From Legionella sp. PC997 (lineage in GTDB: Bacteria; Pseudomonadota; Gammaproteobacteria; Legionellales; Legionellaceae), in NCBI RefSeq assembly GCF_014109825.1, contig NZ_CP059576.1, positions 186,001-250,000 of the forward strand: a stretch of DNA of 64,000 bases. The letters are read 5' to 3'. A program made the translations under genes and the position numbers. The notes under the pieces are model-generated. The model worked only from the letters and a program-made list of their open reading frames with translations. It searched no databases and had not been told where the DNA came from. Position 1 is the stretch's first letter. Every line of letters starts with the position of its first letter. This document shows, one piece after another, positions 36,466-45,917 of this stretch.

Positions 36466-36549
36466 TATTAATCCTTTAATTTTTCAGAGGAGGTTTTAAA
36501 AGAATAGTTCAAAATCATTTTTTCTCCAGGAAAAATTACAAAAAAATTA

Positions 36550-36558
36550 TGATATACT
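36550..36558 (+). promoter_or_regulatory. Extended -10 promoter upstream of hslO
   Basis: TGATATACT is an extended -10 element (TG-n-TATACT); no good -35 is seen. Transcription would start near 36565, giving either a long hslO leader (about 185 bases) or a short RNA ending at the hairpin and T-run at 36585-36627. Confidence 0.4.
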
Positions 36559-36584
36559 TTGCACCGTCACGAGATTTTATTTAG

Positions 36585-36627
36585 GGTCAATTGCACTCTC
36601 TATTTTGGAGTAGACCTCTATTTTTTT
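36585..36627 (+). terminator. Hairpin plus T-run, possible terminator or attenuator
   Basis: GGTC (36585-36588) pairs with GACC (36613-36616), and inside it ACTC (36595-36598) pairs with GAGT (36608-36611). The structure is followed by TCTATTTTTTT. The stem is short and interrupted, so the call is tentative, but its position about 20 to 60 bases after an extended -10 element is suggestive. Confidence 0.35.
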
Positions 36628-36748
36628 GTGCTCCCACACTCTCATTCGTGGATGTTTGCTATGCTTCGATGTTTAAAATAAAGAGGATGATTCAATCTAG
36701 AACATTGTATGCTGGACCTAGTTTTCCGTAATTTTATTTGAGTTTATT

Positions 36749-37597
36749 ATGAAAGAATCCGACACGCTTCAACGCTTTATTTTTGAACATGCCAATATTC
36801 GTGGTGAAATTGTTCATATTGAAAATACGTATCAAAATATTATGAGCCAGCGCGATTATCCGCCCATGGTTAAAAATTTGTTAGGAGAGGCGATTGTCTC
36901 TTGTCTTCTTTTAGCTTCCAGTATTAAATTTCAGGGTAGCTTAAACCTACAATTCCAAGGAGATAAGCGTCTCCCTTTACTATTAGTTCAGTGTGACCAT
37001 GAGTTTAATGTGAGAGCTTTTGCTCAATTTATGGAACATTTGGAAACCAAAGAATATGCCTCAGCTTTTCTAGAAGGGCAGATGGTAATTACGATTAATC
37101 AATACAATAAAACAAGTTCCTATCAAAGTATGGTTCCCATTCAATCAACTTCTATGAGTGAGAATTTAATGAATTATTTTGCTCAGTCCGAGCAAGTATC
37201 CACGCGGGTTTGGTTGGCCGTGAATGAGAATGCTGCAGCTGGAATGTTGCTGCAACTAATGCCAGGCCAAGATACCGTACAAAGAGAGCAATTCTGGGAA
37301 TATGCGGTGCAATTAGGCCAAACGGTGAGTGAACATGAATTACTTACATTAGATAATGAAACATTACTTTATCGTCTTTATCATGAAACAGAGCTGAGAA
37401 TATTTGATAGCCGTAAAACTCAATTTAAGTGTCGCTGCAGCCTGGAGAAAATGAAGCAGGTATTGGCTGTTTTAGGTGAAGACGATGCAAAAGCATTATT
37501 ACAAGAAGAAGGTGAAGTAGCGATTCGCTGTGATTTTTGCAATAAAAAATATACGTTTGATCCAATTGATGTTGCAATGTTATTCCACAAGGGATAA
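36749..37597 (+). CDS. hslO: Redox-regulated chaperone Hsp33
   Basis: This 282-residue cytoplasmic holdase protects proteins from oxidative unfolding. The N-terminal domain opens DTLQRFIFEHANIRGEIVHI, with LLGEAIVSCLLLASSIKFQG as the conserved helix. The C-terminal zinc switch has C228 and C230 (KCRCSLEK) and C261 and C264 (RCDFCNKKY), the CxC plus CxxC set needed for redox activation. All four cysteines are present, so it should be redox-responsive. A possible promoter and leader structure lie 110-200 bases upstream. Confidence 0.95.
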   Translation: MKESDTLQRFIFEHANIRGEIVHIENTYQNIMSQRDYPPMVKNLLGEAIVSCLLLASSIKFQGSLNLQFQGDKRLPLLLVQCDHEFNVRAFAQFMEHLETKEYASAFLEGQMVITINQYNKTSSYQSMVPIQSTSMSENLMNYFAQSEQVSTRVWLAVNENAAAGMLLQLMPGQDTVQREQFWEYAVQLGQTVSEHELLTLDNETLLYRLYHETELRIFDSRKTQFKCRCSLEKMKQVLAVLGEDDAKALLQEEGEVAIRCDFCNKKYTFDPIDVAMLFHKG

Positions 37598-37668
37598 TGA
37601 TTGCTGTCTTGGATTAAAACAAGTCAGTACCCAGTGGCGTTTTGCTGCCCCAGGCTATGAATTGAATT

Positions 37669-38166
37669 TTATTGTAGAGTAAATTTTATTGAAGATAACA
37701 TTCCTTCATCTGATTGAATGAGCTCTACACACTCCCCACGCATGGCTTGCAGTACATGTTGCAATCTAAGAAATTGTTCGCTGAGTTGTATGTATAGATC
37801 GGTTGAGTGTTTTCCTTCTAACTCACCAATAGTCAAATAGGCGGCTTGTCCCATTTCAGAAAAATACTCGAGACTGACATGTCGTCTTTTTGCAATACCA
37901 GGAAATAGACCGCAACAGAGTAAACTTTTATCCCCCACATCGCGAAGTAATTCCATTTGCATGGTTTTCGGTCTGTTTATGGACTCAAGAAAATCGAGTG
38001 CAACCACCGATTCGATGAGTTTAGGTCCTTGAGAAAAACGCATTAATAAAAATACCAAATAACTTTCGGTATTTTCAGTGAGCATAAGCTGGGTTGCAGC
38101 TTGCGCCTCATTAACCAGAGCATACCATTGGCTAATGTCAGTGGGATGTAAAATTAATTGTTTCAT
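37669..38166 (-). CDS. Conserved protein of unknown function
   Basis: This 165-residue, soluble, mostly helical protein has no motif I recognise. It starts MKQLILHPTDISQWYALVNEA and contains LLMRFSQGPKLIESVVALDFL, DVGDKSLLCCGLFPGIAKRR and VSLEYFSEMGQAAYLTIGEL. The 'CGLFPG' stretch with basic residues following suggests a compact core. Composition and codon use match its neighbours. It is convergent with hslO (71 bases apart) and divergent from typA. Similar short proteins occur in other gammaproteobacteria as far as I recall, without assigned function. Confidence 0.7.
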   Translation of the reverse strand: MKQLILHPTDISQWYALVNEAQAATQLMLTENTESYLVFLLMRFSQGPKLIESVVALDFLESINRPKTMQMELLRDVGDKSLLCCGLFPGIAKRRHVSLEYFSEMGQAAYLTIGELEGKHSTDLYIQLSEQFLRLQHVLQAMRGECVELIQSDEGMLSSIKFTLQ

Positions 38167-38366
38167 AATTACTCCCTATTTTTTACCCCTCTCTTTTATT
38201 TTAGCAGTTAAAAAAAAATTGGTAGGTTTTAAAGCAACTTATTGAGCTGCAAGAAGGATTCTTGATTTAAGCCATGCGGTCTCAGGCTACAAATTAATAG
38301 AGAGGAACTTTGAGTTTGCTATACTAAAATAACAAGAAGCTGATAGGTTTTAGCTGCTTATTGATG

Positions 38367-38372
38367 TATAAT
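38367..38372 (+). promoter_or_regulatory. Consensus -10 element (TATAAT) before typA
   Basis: A perfect TATAAT lies 48 bases upstream of the typA ATG. The -35 region, 17 bases further up, is poor (TAGGTT), so the site may need an activator or may not be used. Confidence 0.4.
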
Positions 38373-38419
38373 GTCAAAACTATGAACAAATATTCTGCTT
38401 TTTCCTTCAAAGGTTATTT

Positions 38420-40246
38420 ATGATTGATCAGATTCGCAACATCGCCATTATCGCCCACGTTGACCATGGTAAAACTACGTTAGTAGATAAATTACTCCAA
38501 CAAACCGGTACATTAAATGAGAGAGCTCCTAAAGTTGAGCGCGTTATGGACTCCAATGCTTTAGAAAAAGAACGTGGCATTACCATTCTTGCCAAAAATA
38601 CCTGTGTGTATTGGAAAGATCATCAAATTAATATTGTTGATACCCCAGGACATGCTGATTTTGGTGGGGAAGTCGAGCGTATTTTATCGATGGTTGATAG
38701 TGTGTTGTTGCTGGTAGATGCAGTGGACGGGCCTATGCCACAAACACGTTTTGTGACTCAAAAAGCTTTTGCCCGCGGATTAAATCCTATTGTAGTGATT
38801 AATAAAATTGACCGTCCGGGAGCTAGGCCGCATTGGGTTATGGATCAAGTGTTTGATCTTTTTGATAATTTGGGTGCGACCGATGCACAATTGGATTTTC
38901 CGGTAGTTTATACTTCTGCCTTAAATGGTTACGCTAAGTTGAATTTGGAAGATGAAGCCACAGACATGAGTGCTTTATTACAAACGATTATCGATGAAGT
39001 TGAAGCACCTAAAGTGGATGCGAATGGTCCTTTCCAAATGCAAATTAGCTCTCTCGATTATTCATCTTATGTGGGTACGATTGGCATAGGTCGTATTACT
39101 CGAGGCCAAATTAAAGCTAAATCCCCAGTTAAAATTATCGATAAAGATGGCAATATTCGTGCGGGTCGATTGTTGCAACTACTCGGTTTTAAAGGCCTTG
39201 AGCGCATCGAAGTTGAAGAAGCGGGGGCGGGCAATATTATTGCCATTACTGGTATCGAAGGCATTAAAATTTCTGATACGATTTGTGATCCCAATCTGGT
39301 TGAGGCATTACCGGTACTTTCGGTGGATGAGCCAACAATTAGTATGACCTTCCAAGTTAACGATTCGCCGTTTGCAGGTCAGGAAGGAAAGTTTGTGACC
39401 TCGCGAAAAATTCGGGAACGCCTAGAAACAGAATTATTACACAACGTTGCTTTACGCGTTGAGGATTGTGACGACCCTGATAAATTCCGGGTTTCTGGTC
39501 GCGGTGAACTACATTTATCCATTCTGATCGAGACAATGCGTCGTGAAGGCTATGAATTAGCGATTAGCAAACCAGAAGTCATTATTCGCGAAGTAGATGG
39601 CGAGCAACAAGAGCCTTATGAGCATTTAACTGTCGATGTAGAAGAAAATCACCAGGGTTCTATCATGGAAAAGTTAGGTGAGCGTCGTGGTGAACTGCAA
39701 AATATGGTTCCAGATGGTAAAGGCAGAGTACGTCTTGACTATATGATTCCTACCCGAGGCCTGATTGGTTTTCATAATGAGTTCTTGTCTTCCACCTCAG
39801 GTACAGGTTTAATGTATCATGTGTATGATCATTATGGTCCGGCAATTAAAGGGCGAATAGGGAAGCGCGCAAATGGTGTACTGATTGCCAATTGTCAAGG
39901 AATGGCGCGAGCTTTTGCTTTGTTCAACTTGCAAGATCGTGGTAGGTTATTTGTTGAGCCACAAACAGTTTGCTACGAAGGAATGATTGTTGGAATCCAT
40001 GCCCGTGATAATGATTTAGTGGTGAATGTGACTAAAGAAAAACAATTAACTAACATTCGTGCTTCAGGTTCTGACGAAAATATTATATTAACTCCTGCAG
40101 TCAAATTAACTTTGGAGCAGGCATTGGAATTTATTGATGATGATGAATTAGTGGAAGTAACTCCTGATTCCATCCGTATAAGAAAAAAATCATTGAAAGA
40201 ACATGAACGAAAAAAAGCATCAAGAACAGCAAATATTGAAGAATAA
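38420..40246 (+). CDS. typA: Ribosome-associated GTPase TypA/BipA
   Basis: This 608-residue translational GTPase has G1 [12 protein letters not shown], the RGITI switch, G3 [15 protein letters not shown]4 [11 protein letters not shown] and G5 YTSAL. It also has EF-G-like domains III and V and the TypA-specific C-terminal domain ([18 protein letters not shown] block, here [14 protein letters not shown]). It binds ribosomes and aids large-subunit assembly and growth at low temperature or under stress. The coding region overlaps the start of nadK by 44 bases in another frame. It is the first gene of a typA-nadK-recN run. Confidence 0.96.
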   Translation: MIDQIRNIAIIAHVDHGKTTLVDKLLQQTGTLNERAPKVERVMDSNALEKERGITILAKNTCVYWKDHQINIVDTPGHADFGGEVERILSMVDSVLLLVDAVDGPMPQTRFVTQKAFARGLNPIVVINKIDRPGARPHWVMDQVFDLFDNLGATDAQLDFPVVYTSALNGYAKLNLEDEATDMSALLQTIIDEVEAPKVDANGPFQMQISSLDYSSYVGTIGIGRITRGQIKAKSPVKIIDKDGNIRAGRLLQLLGFKGLERIEVEEAGAGNIIAITGIEGIKISDTICDPNLVEALPVLSVDEPTISMTFQVNDSPFAGQEGKFVTSRKIRERLETELLHNVALRVEDCDDPDKFRVSGRGELHLSILIETMRREGYELAISKPEVIIREVDGEQQEPYEHLTVDVEENHQGSIMEKLGERRGELQNMVPDGKGRVRLDYMIPTRGLIGFHNEFLSSTSGTGLMYHVYDHYGPAIKGRIGKRANGVLIANCQGMARAFALFNLQDRGRLFVEPQTVCYEGMIVGIHARDNDLVVNVTKEKQLTNIRASGSDENIILTPAVKLTLEQALEFIDDDELVEVTPDSIRIRKKSLKEHERKKASRTANIEE

Positions 40247-41129
40247 AATTAAATTTAAACGGATCGTTTTGTATGCACGTCAGCACCGAGCCAATCAAGG
40301 GGTAAACGAAAGTTTAGGCCGTCTGATCGAGTTCCTGGAAAACCAAGACGTGCAAATTTACCAAGACATTGATACCGCTTCTAGCTTTGATGCGAAAATT
40401 CCCATATTGGCCAGGGAAGATATGGGTAAAAAAAATGATTTGATCATTGTTGTTGGCGGTGATGGTAGTTTGCTTTCAGCAGCCCGCATGGCGATTAAAG
40501 TGGATACCCCGGTCATCGGTATTAACCGCGGCCGCCTGGGGTTTCTTACCGATATTTTGCCCCATGAACTGGAAAAACAGCTGGGTGCAGTTCTTAGCGG
40601 CGATTATGAAGAAGAAAAGCGTTTTCTTTTACATACTCGAATTTATGATGAACATCATACTTATTTTGAGGGTGATGCACTCAATGATGTCGTATTAGGC
40701 CGGGGTCAGGAAACGCATCTCATTGAATTCTCAGTACATGTAAATCAACAATTGGTGAGCCATTATCGATCTGACGGTATGATTCTCTCCACACCCACCG
40801 GTTCTACTGCCTACGCTTTATCTGCGGGCGGTCCAATTATGCATCCACAATTGAATGCCATCGTTCTTGTGCCTATGTTTTCTCATAGTTTGAGCTCACG
40901 TCCATTGGTTATCGATGGGGAGTCTAAAATTGAACTGCATATCAGCCAATTCAATGAAGCTGATTTGCGAGTGAGTTGTGATGGTCACGAATCAAGGATG
41001 GTCAAACCCGGACAAAAAGTGGCTATTCAAAAAAATAGCCATCAATTACGTCTACTGCACCCTCTTGATTATCATTATTATGATACATTACGATCAAAAC
41101 TGGGTTGGGAATCTAAACATCAGGGATAG
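40203..41129 (+). CDS. nadK: NAD kinase
   Basis: This 308-residue protein phosphorylates NAD to NADP. It has [17 protein letters not shown] (GGDGS, 85-89), [46 protein letters not shown] and [10 protein letters not shown], all family hallmarks. The ATG at 40203 overlaps typA by 44 bases and gives an N-terminal lead of about 17 basic residues not found in most NAD kinases. An alternative TTG at 40236 lies near the end of typA but has no better ribosome site. Translational coupling with typA is likely. recN follows 8 bases later. Confidence 0.95.
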   Translation: MNEKKHQEQQILKNKIKFKRIVLYARQHRANQGVNESLGRLIEFLENQDVQIYQDIDTASSFDAKIPILAREDMGKKNDLIIVVGGDGSLLSAARMAIKVDTPVIGINRGRLGFLTDILPHELEKQLGAVLSGDYEEEKRFLLHTRIYDEHHTYFEGDALNDVVLGRGQETHLIEFSVHVNQQLVSHYRSDGMILSTPTGSTAYALSAGGPIMHPQLNAIVLVPMFSHSLSSRPLVIDGESKIELHISQFNEADLRVSCDGHESRMVKPGQKVAIQKNSHQLRLLHPLDYHYYDTLRSKLGWESKHQG

Positions 41130-41137
41130 GATTGAAC

Positions 41138-42802
41138 ATGCTCACCACTTTGTGCATTGAACAGTTTGCGATTGTACAACACTTGGAGTTGGATTTTACT
41201 CAAGGAATGACTGCCTTCACTGGTGAAACAGGAGCCGGTAAGTCCATTATGATCGATGCTCTGATGCTGGCTTTAGGTGATAGAGCTGATGCTTCGGTTA
41301 TTAGACCCGGCCAGGAAAAATGTGACATCACCGCTGGATTTTTTGTGGGCCAGGGCTCGGAACCTGCCCTATGGCTTGCAGAACACGATATTCCTTGTGA
41401 TGATGGTGAACTCTATTTGCGACGGGTAATTTATGCCGAGGGTCGCTCCAAATCCTATATCAATGGCCAACCATTCCCATTACAAAAAGTAAAAGAACTC
41501 AGTGAAAAGCTGGTCCATATTCACGGACAACATCAACATCAAACCTTGATGCATCATGCAACGCACCGCCAGCAGTTGGATCAATATGGCAAAAATCAGG
41601 TATTACTTGAGGAAGTTGCCCAACTTTACAAACAATGTCATAAAATCAATCAAGAAATTGCAGCGTTGGAACTCCAGCAACAGCAAGCAGATAAAATTGC
41701 ATTATTACAATTTCAAATTAATGAGTTATCTGCATTGAATTTGTACGAAAACGAAATTGAAACCTTATATCAAGAACACCAAATGTTGCATCATGCAAAA
41801 GATTATTTGCAAAAAAGTCAGCAAATTAATGGATTATTAAATTCTGAGGACGAACCCAACATTTGTACCAGTTTAAATCAGATTTTGCACTCCTTGAGTC
41901 AATTGCCACAAGAACAAGCTCAAATCAAAAATACTGTGGAGTTGATTAACGGCGCACTGATTCAGTGCGAGGAAGCGATAGATGAGATGCAAAAATTCGC
42001 GGAGCGTGTCCACTTGGATCCACAACGATTACATGAAATCGAATCCCGCATGAGTGCCATACATCAGCTTGCGCGTAAATATCATATTGATAGCAGCCAA
42101 CTCCATGAACACGCTCAAAACTTACAAAAGGAATTAGATCTTTTGCAAGACAGCGAAAGCAGATTAGCAAAATTAAAAATACATCATAGCCAGTTAATAG
42201 CCAATTATGAGAAAGCTGCCTTTAAATTAAGAGAGATGCGGAAAACACAGGCAAAAATACTGGCGCAAGAAATCACAGCAAGCATCCAGCAGCTTGGTAT
42301 GCCTAAGGGATGGGTGGAAATCGAACTATCTCCTTTGGAAAAAATGCATCCCCATGGCATGGATAAAGTGGAATATAAGGTATGTACTAACCCGGGGATG
42401 GAGCTTGATTCATTAAGTAAAGTAGCATCTGGTGGTGAGCTTTCCCGAATTAGTTTATCCATCCAAATGATTACCGCTCAACAAGGTACAACCCCAACCT
42501 TATTGTTCGATGAGGTGGATGTCGGTATTGGAGGGGCTACTGCGGCTTTAGTAGGGCAAATGCTTCGTAAATTGGGCGAGCGTTTGCAAGTATTTTGTGT
42601 GACACATCAACCTCAGGTGGCTGCTGCAGCCCATAACCATTTTATGGTTGAAAAGTTAAGCGATAATAAAGAGACGTTCACCCAAATTTCCTTACTGCAG
42701 TCAACGGAAAAAATTGATGAAATTGCCCGCATGTTGGGAGGGTTGAAAATAACAGAACAAACTCGCTCCCATGCCAAAGAATTATTGCTACAAAGCAACT
42801 AG
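41138..42802 (+). CDS. recN: DNA repair protein RecN
   Basis: ATG at 41138 has AGGA six bases upstream and is preferred to TTG 41132. The 554-residue SMC-like ATPase has Walker A in FTGETGAGKS (about 27-36), long coiled-coil arms (about 150-370), the signature KVASGGELSRISLSIQ, and Walker B TPTLLFDEVDVGIGG near the C-terminus, with FCVTHQPQVAA after it. RecN acts early in double-strand break repair and is SOS-induced in many bacteria. I did not see a LexA box upstream, as expected if it is transcribed from typA and nadK. Confidence 0.95.
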   Translation: MLTTLCIEQFAIVQHLELDFTQGMTAFTGETGAGKSIMIDALMLALGDRADASVIRPGQEKCDITAGFFVGQGSEPALWLAEHDIPCDDGELYLRRVIYAEGRSKSYINGQPFPLQKVKELSEKLVHIHGQHQHQTLMHHATHRQQLDQYGKNQVLLEEVAQLYKQCHKINQEIAALELQQQQADKIALLQFQINELSALNLYENEIETLYQEHQMLHHAKDYLQKSQQINGLLNSEDEPNICTSLNQILHSLSQLPQEQAQIKNTVELINGALIQCEEAIDEMQKFAERVHLDPQRLHEIESRMSAIHQLARKYHIDSSQLHEHAQNLQKELDLLQDSESRLAKLKIHHSQLIANYEKAAFKLREMRKTQAKILAQEITASIQQLGMPKGWVEIELSPLEKMHPHGMDKVEYKVCTNPGMELDSLSKVASGGELSRISLSIQMITAQQGTTPTLLFDEVDVGIGGATAALVGQMLRKLGERLQVFCVTHQPQVAAAAHNHFMVEKLSDNKETFTQISLLQSTEKIDEIARMLGGLKITEQTRSHAKELLLQSN

Positions 42803-42874
42803 GGGCTGTTGATTTTTCTAACTAGGGTTCTCACTTCCTAAGGTATCGGCACTTTCGTAGCGTTATACCTCTCA

Positions 42875-43600
42875 TTACGATTTTAATGCTTCACTAAGTG
42901 AAATAAAATGGTAGCCATGTTCTTCAAACATGCGCAGTAAATCATCTAAGAAGTAACCATTTAGCAAATTAGCATGGATGAGTAGGACTTGTTTTCCAGG
43001 GGTATTTTGTTCCGCAGTCAATGTACGTTGCCAAACGTATTCTAGATACCGTTTTTTCAAATCAGTTAAGGATGCCTGTGGATTTTGTTTCATTAGTTTT
43101 ATTAATTGAGAATTAAATTCGAAATCCTTACTGTCAATGGTGACGGGAGCAATAATGTAATTATTTTTACTTAAGTAGTGGCGAACAATACTTTTTTTCC
43201 AAAATTTCCCTTCTGAGAGATAGGGGTAACGAAAATATTTTGGCTGGGACATAAAGGGTGCCAGCACTTTATCTGCTTGAATAAGATCGTCGATGTATTC
43301 TTCATAAGAAACCCGTTTTAATTTTAAATGAGAATAACTATGGTTTCCTAATTCCCAACCATTTTGTTTAAATACCTCAAATTGCTTTATCGTTTCGTTG
43401 TTAACTCTACTCCCAATCATAAAACCAATTGCCGGAACTTGATGACTCACAAGGCTGTTAACCATTTTTTCAAAAGCTTCATAAGGCGTTTTAATAAGAG
43501 GTAAATCGTCAATGGTAATTGCAACACTCCGTTGTTCCGCAAAGCAGATACCAGTTAATAGGAAAAATAAAGCAATAGCATGGTACAGAATTTTTTTCAA
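42875..43600 (-). CDS. Secreted polysaccharide deacetylase (NodB domain)
   Basis: This 241-residue protein has a signal peptide, MKKILYHAIALFFLLTGICFA, cut near residue 21. The NodB-type carbohydrate esterase domain follows: SVAITIDDLPLI (motif 1, catalytic Asp pair), ELGNHSYSHLKL (motif 2, metal His residues), FRYPYLSEG (motif 3) and QVLLIHANLLNG near the end. It should remove acetyl groups from glycans such as chitin-like oligosaccharides or peptidoglycan in the periplasm or outside. No neighbour indicates the substrate. A strong hairpin lies 108 bases upstream of its start. Confidence 0.88.
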   Translation of the reverse strand: MKKILYHAIALFFLLTGICFAEQRSVAITIDDLPLIKTPYEAFEKMVNSLVSHQVPAIGFMIGSRVNNETIKQFEVFKQNGWELGNHSYSHLKLKRVSYEEYIDDLIQADKVLAPFMSQPKYFRYPYLSEGKFWKKSIVRHYLSKNNYIIAPVTIDSKDFEFNSQLIKLMKQNPQASLTDLKKRYLEYVWQRTLTAEQNTPGKQVLLIHANLLNGYFLDDLLRMFEEHGYHFISLSEALKS

Positions 43601-43707
43601 AATAGTACTCCAAACATGGTATTGGTAAATAAAATTGAACTAATTCGATATAGGTGACTATGTTTGCATAGAAATGTGAGAGTTCCAATAGCTAAATATT
43701 AAGGGGA

Positions 43708-43740
43708 TGATCACCCTATCTTAGGAGGATGGGGTGATCA
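43708..43740. repeat. Strong 13-bp hairpin between two minus-strand genes
   Basis: TGATCACCCTATC pairs with GATGGGGTGATCA (one G-T wobble) around the loop TTAGGAG. It follows the 646-residue membrane protein gene by about 30 bases and could stop its transcription, although there is no clear T-run on either strand. A regulatory hairpin for the deacetylase is the alternative. Confidence 0.5.
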
Positions 43741-43769
43741 ATGGGTGGTGTTTATGACTAGACTACTTA

Positions 43770-45710
43770 TTAGATTGCATTAACACGTTCTGGTAGTGCT
43801 TCAATGAATTCTTGAGTCGTAGTTTTTTCATCTTTTCGCAGAGCAAATAGCCGAGGTTGATTATAAATAGAATTATTTCTTGCTTCCTTAAGAACATCCT
43901 TTATTGAAGAATGACCAGAAAGAGTTTCACGAACTTTGCTTTTTAATTGTTTTAGTTGTTCTTTTTTATCTTCTGCCAGCGACGCATTAACCAATACAGT
44001 GTCCAAGTGTTTTCGCTCATATTTTTCAATGAGAGATAGCGTATGCTCAATGTTCCATTCCTTCGACGGATATTTCGCATCCTTCGCCAATGAAACATTA
44101 ATTTCATCTGGAATTCCTAGTTGCTTATTCCATGCTTTAGAAAAACTGAGTGGTTTCGGTTGAGATTTTTGGACTGTATCACTTGAAATGGGATTCAATT
44201 GGCTAGCTAAGTAATCCCAACTGGCAGCAAGAAAATATAAGGGGGAGGCAATAAATTTAAGAACCTGTGTGGGGATGTCGGTACCATGTTCATTATCCGC
44301 TTCAGAACCCAGGCGTTCTTCCAGTAAAGTTTTGTGTTTGTGATCACTCGATCCCAAGAAATAGTGAGCATCTTCAAAACCCTCGCTAATAATTGCTACG
44401 AGTGCAGAAACTATTTGAGGTACTCCAGGCATGCGATCTGAAGTGAGCGCCACGCTGACTAAATGACCAAAAAAAAGAAGAATACGTAATGGGGTAATCG
44501 TCAATTTTAATAAAATACGAAATGGGTTGAGCATTTGCAGCCAATTTTCTGTGTCCCAAACATGGGTAAATCCAGCAGAAATTGCCTTGTAAGTGCGTTG
44601 AAATATATTCTCAGAGTTTTCCTCATCAGAGTTTTCCTCCGTCGCCTCATACACTATTTCCAGAGATTCGGCAGAATTTTGTATGTTAAAGAATATTGCG
44701 GATAAGCCAGTGATAATGGGATTAATAACCCCCATAACAAAACTGGGAATGTTTTTCATCCATTCAAATAAAGGGCGCGCACTGGTTGCTACAGTCCACC
44801 AAGTACCCGCGGTACAAACCGTAAGTGCAATAGCTAAGCTAACTAAAAAAATAGCTATGGCAGCCATAAACAAGTTACGAGGATTTAAGCTTTTGTTTAA
44901 ATCATTGCTTAGTTTGGTGTACCATTTTTTTATGGTGTCATTGTTGATAAGATCAGTAATCGTGTTATACGTCAACATACCATAAGCAGCCCCAGCGATT
45001 AGTGCCATAGGGACCACTAAGATTGGCCACAAAGCAAAAGGAATCGCAGCCATCAAAGGGATCACGCTGAAGGCTTCAACAATGAGGTAGGTGCTACCAA
45101 GCCCCATAAACGTAGCGGCAAGAAGGCTAAACCCTTTAACAAAATTAAAAGTGGACTGACGTTTATCTAAACGGTCTTGCCATTCACTTTGTCCATTTTT
45201 TTCAAGCCAGTCTCTTAGTTGTGCTGTATAAAATGATAAGTTCTGCGTTTTCTTTTTCTTCACTGAAAATAATTGCAAAGCGAACCATTTTTCCATGTCG
45301 GACAAAGTTTTTTCGATTTGCTTTTTGCGTTTTCTGCTCTCTTTATCGAGTGGTTTATGGTTAAACTCACTCAGCAATTTGAGTTGGGCCTCATAATCTT
45401 TAAAAAACTGAGGACACTCTTTAGACGTTGTATCGGGAAAATGTTCTAGCAAATATTCTTTAGCTAAATGATTCTCAAGATAATCCTTTTTAAATAACTT
45501 TTTGAACGATCCTTTTAGGTTTTGTAGATAGACCTCACCTTCATAGGCCACTGAAAGACCAAAAGCAGCAAAGGCTAGAGATAAAGCGGGGTATAAAGCA
45601 TACATCCCTCCAAAACTTAAAAAACCAAGAATTAAACTAGCACCTACAGTAAGGGATGCCAGAGCAAGGTAACGAGGAATTTTTTTGAATCTTTTTTTTG
45701 TTACTGCCAT
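43770..45710 (-). CDS. Large multi-spanning membrane protein of unknown function
   Basis: This 646-residue protein has hydrophobic pairs near residues 15-55, 190-240 and 280-345 and again near 400-430, separated by lysine- and glutamate-rich segments (about 65-165). A soluble C-terminal domain of about 150 residues follows. The segment SDRMPGVPQIVSALVAIISE is the most distinctive motif. There is no signal peptide, enzyme motif or recognisable transporter fold. Proteins of this layout are common among Legionella-specific genes, including candidate Dot/Icm substrates; that link is inference only. A good Fur box lies 46 bases upstream of the ATG, implying iron-repressed expression. Confidence 0.7.
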   Translation of the reverse strand: MAVTKKRFKKIPRYLALASLTVGASLILGFLSFGGMYALYPALSLAFAAFGLSVAYEGEVYLQNLKGSFKKLFKKDYLENHLAKEYLLEHFPDTTSKECPQFFKDYEAQLKLLSEFNHKPLDKESRKRKKQIEKTLSDMEKWFALQLFSVKKKKTQNLSFYTAQLRDWLEKNGQSEWQDRLDKRQSTFNFVKGFSLLAATFMGLGSTYLIVEAFSVIPLMAAIPFALWPILVVPMALIAGAAYGMLTYNTITDLINNDTIKKWYTKLSNDLNKSLNPRNLFMAAIAIFLVSLAIALTVCTAGTWWTVATSARPLFEWMKNIPSFVMGVINPIITGLSAIFFNIQNSAESLEIVYEATEENSDEENSENIFQRTYKAISAGFTHVWDTENWLQMLNPFRILLKLTITPLRILLFFGHLVSVALTSDRMPGVPQIVSALVAIISEGFEDAHYFLGSSDHKHKTLLEERLGSEADNEHGTDIPTQVLKFIASPLYFLAASWDYLASQLNPISSDTVQKSQPKPLSFSKAWNKQLGIPDEINVSLAKDAKYPSKEWNIEHTLSLIEKYERKHLDTVLVNASLAEDKKEQLKQLKSKVRETLSGHSSIKDVLKEARNNSIYNQPRLFALRKDEKTTTQEFIEALPERVNAI

Positions 45711-45755
45711 TTATTTGCTCAATTAATGGATTAGGGCTGAAACTGTATCCCAAAT

Positions 45756-45774
45756 GAAAATGATTATCAATAGC
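45756..45774. promoter_or_regulatory. Fur box upstream of the 646-residue membrane protein
   Basis: GAAAATGATTATCAATAGC matches 15 of 19 positions of the classical Fur operator GATAATGATAATCATTATC. It lies 46 bases from the start of the minus-strand membrane protein gene and 144 bases from the plus-strand aminopeptidase gene. It therefore most likely represses the former when iron is plentiful. Confidence 0.65.
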
Positions 45775-45917
45775 GATAAGTTTAAAAAAAAGACATGTGG
45801 TTATTTTTTTATTGAAGAAAACTTAAATTAAACAGTGGATTCAACTGCCGAATTTAGGTAAAGTGAGTTTTCGCAGTGTAAACACATTTAAAATTTAATT
45901 TTAACTTAGGAGTAGAA

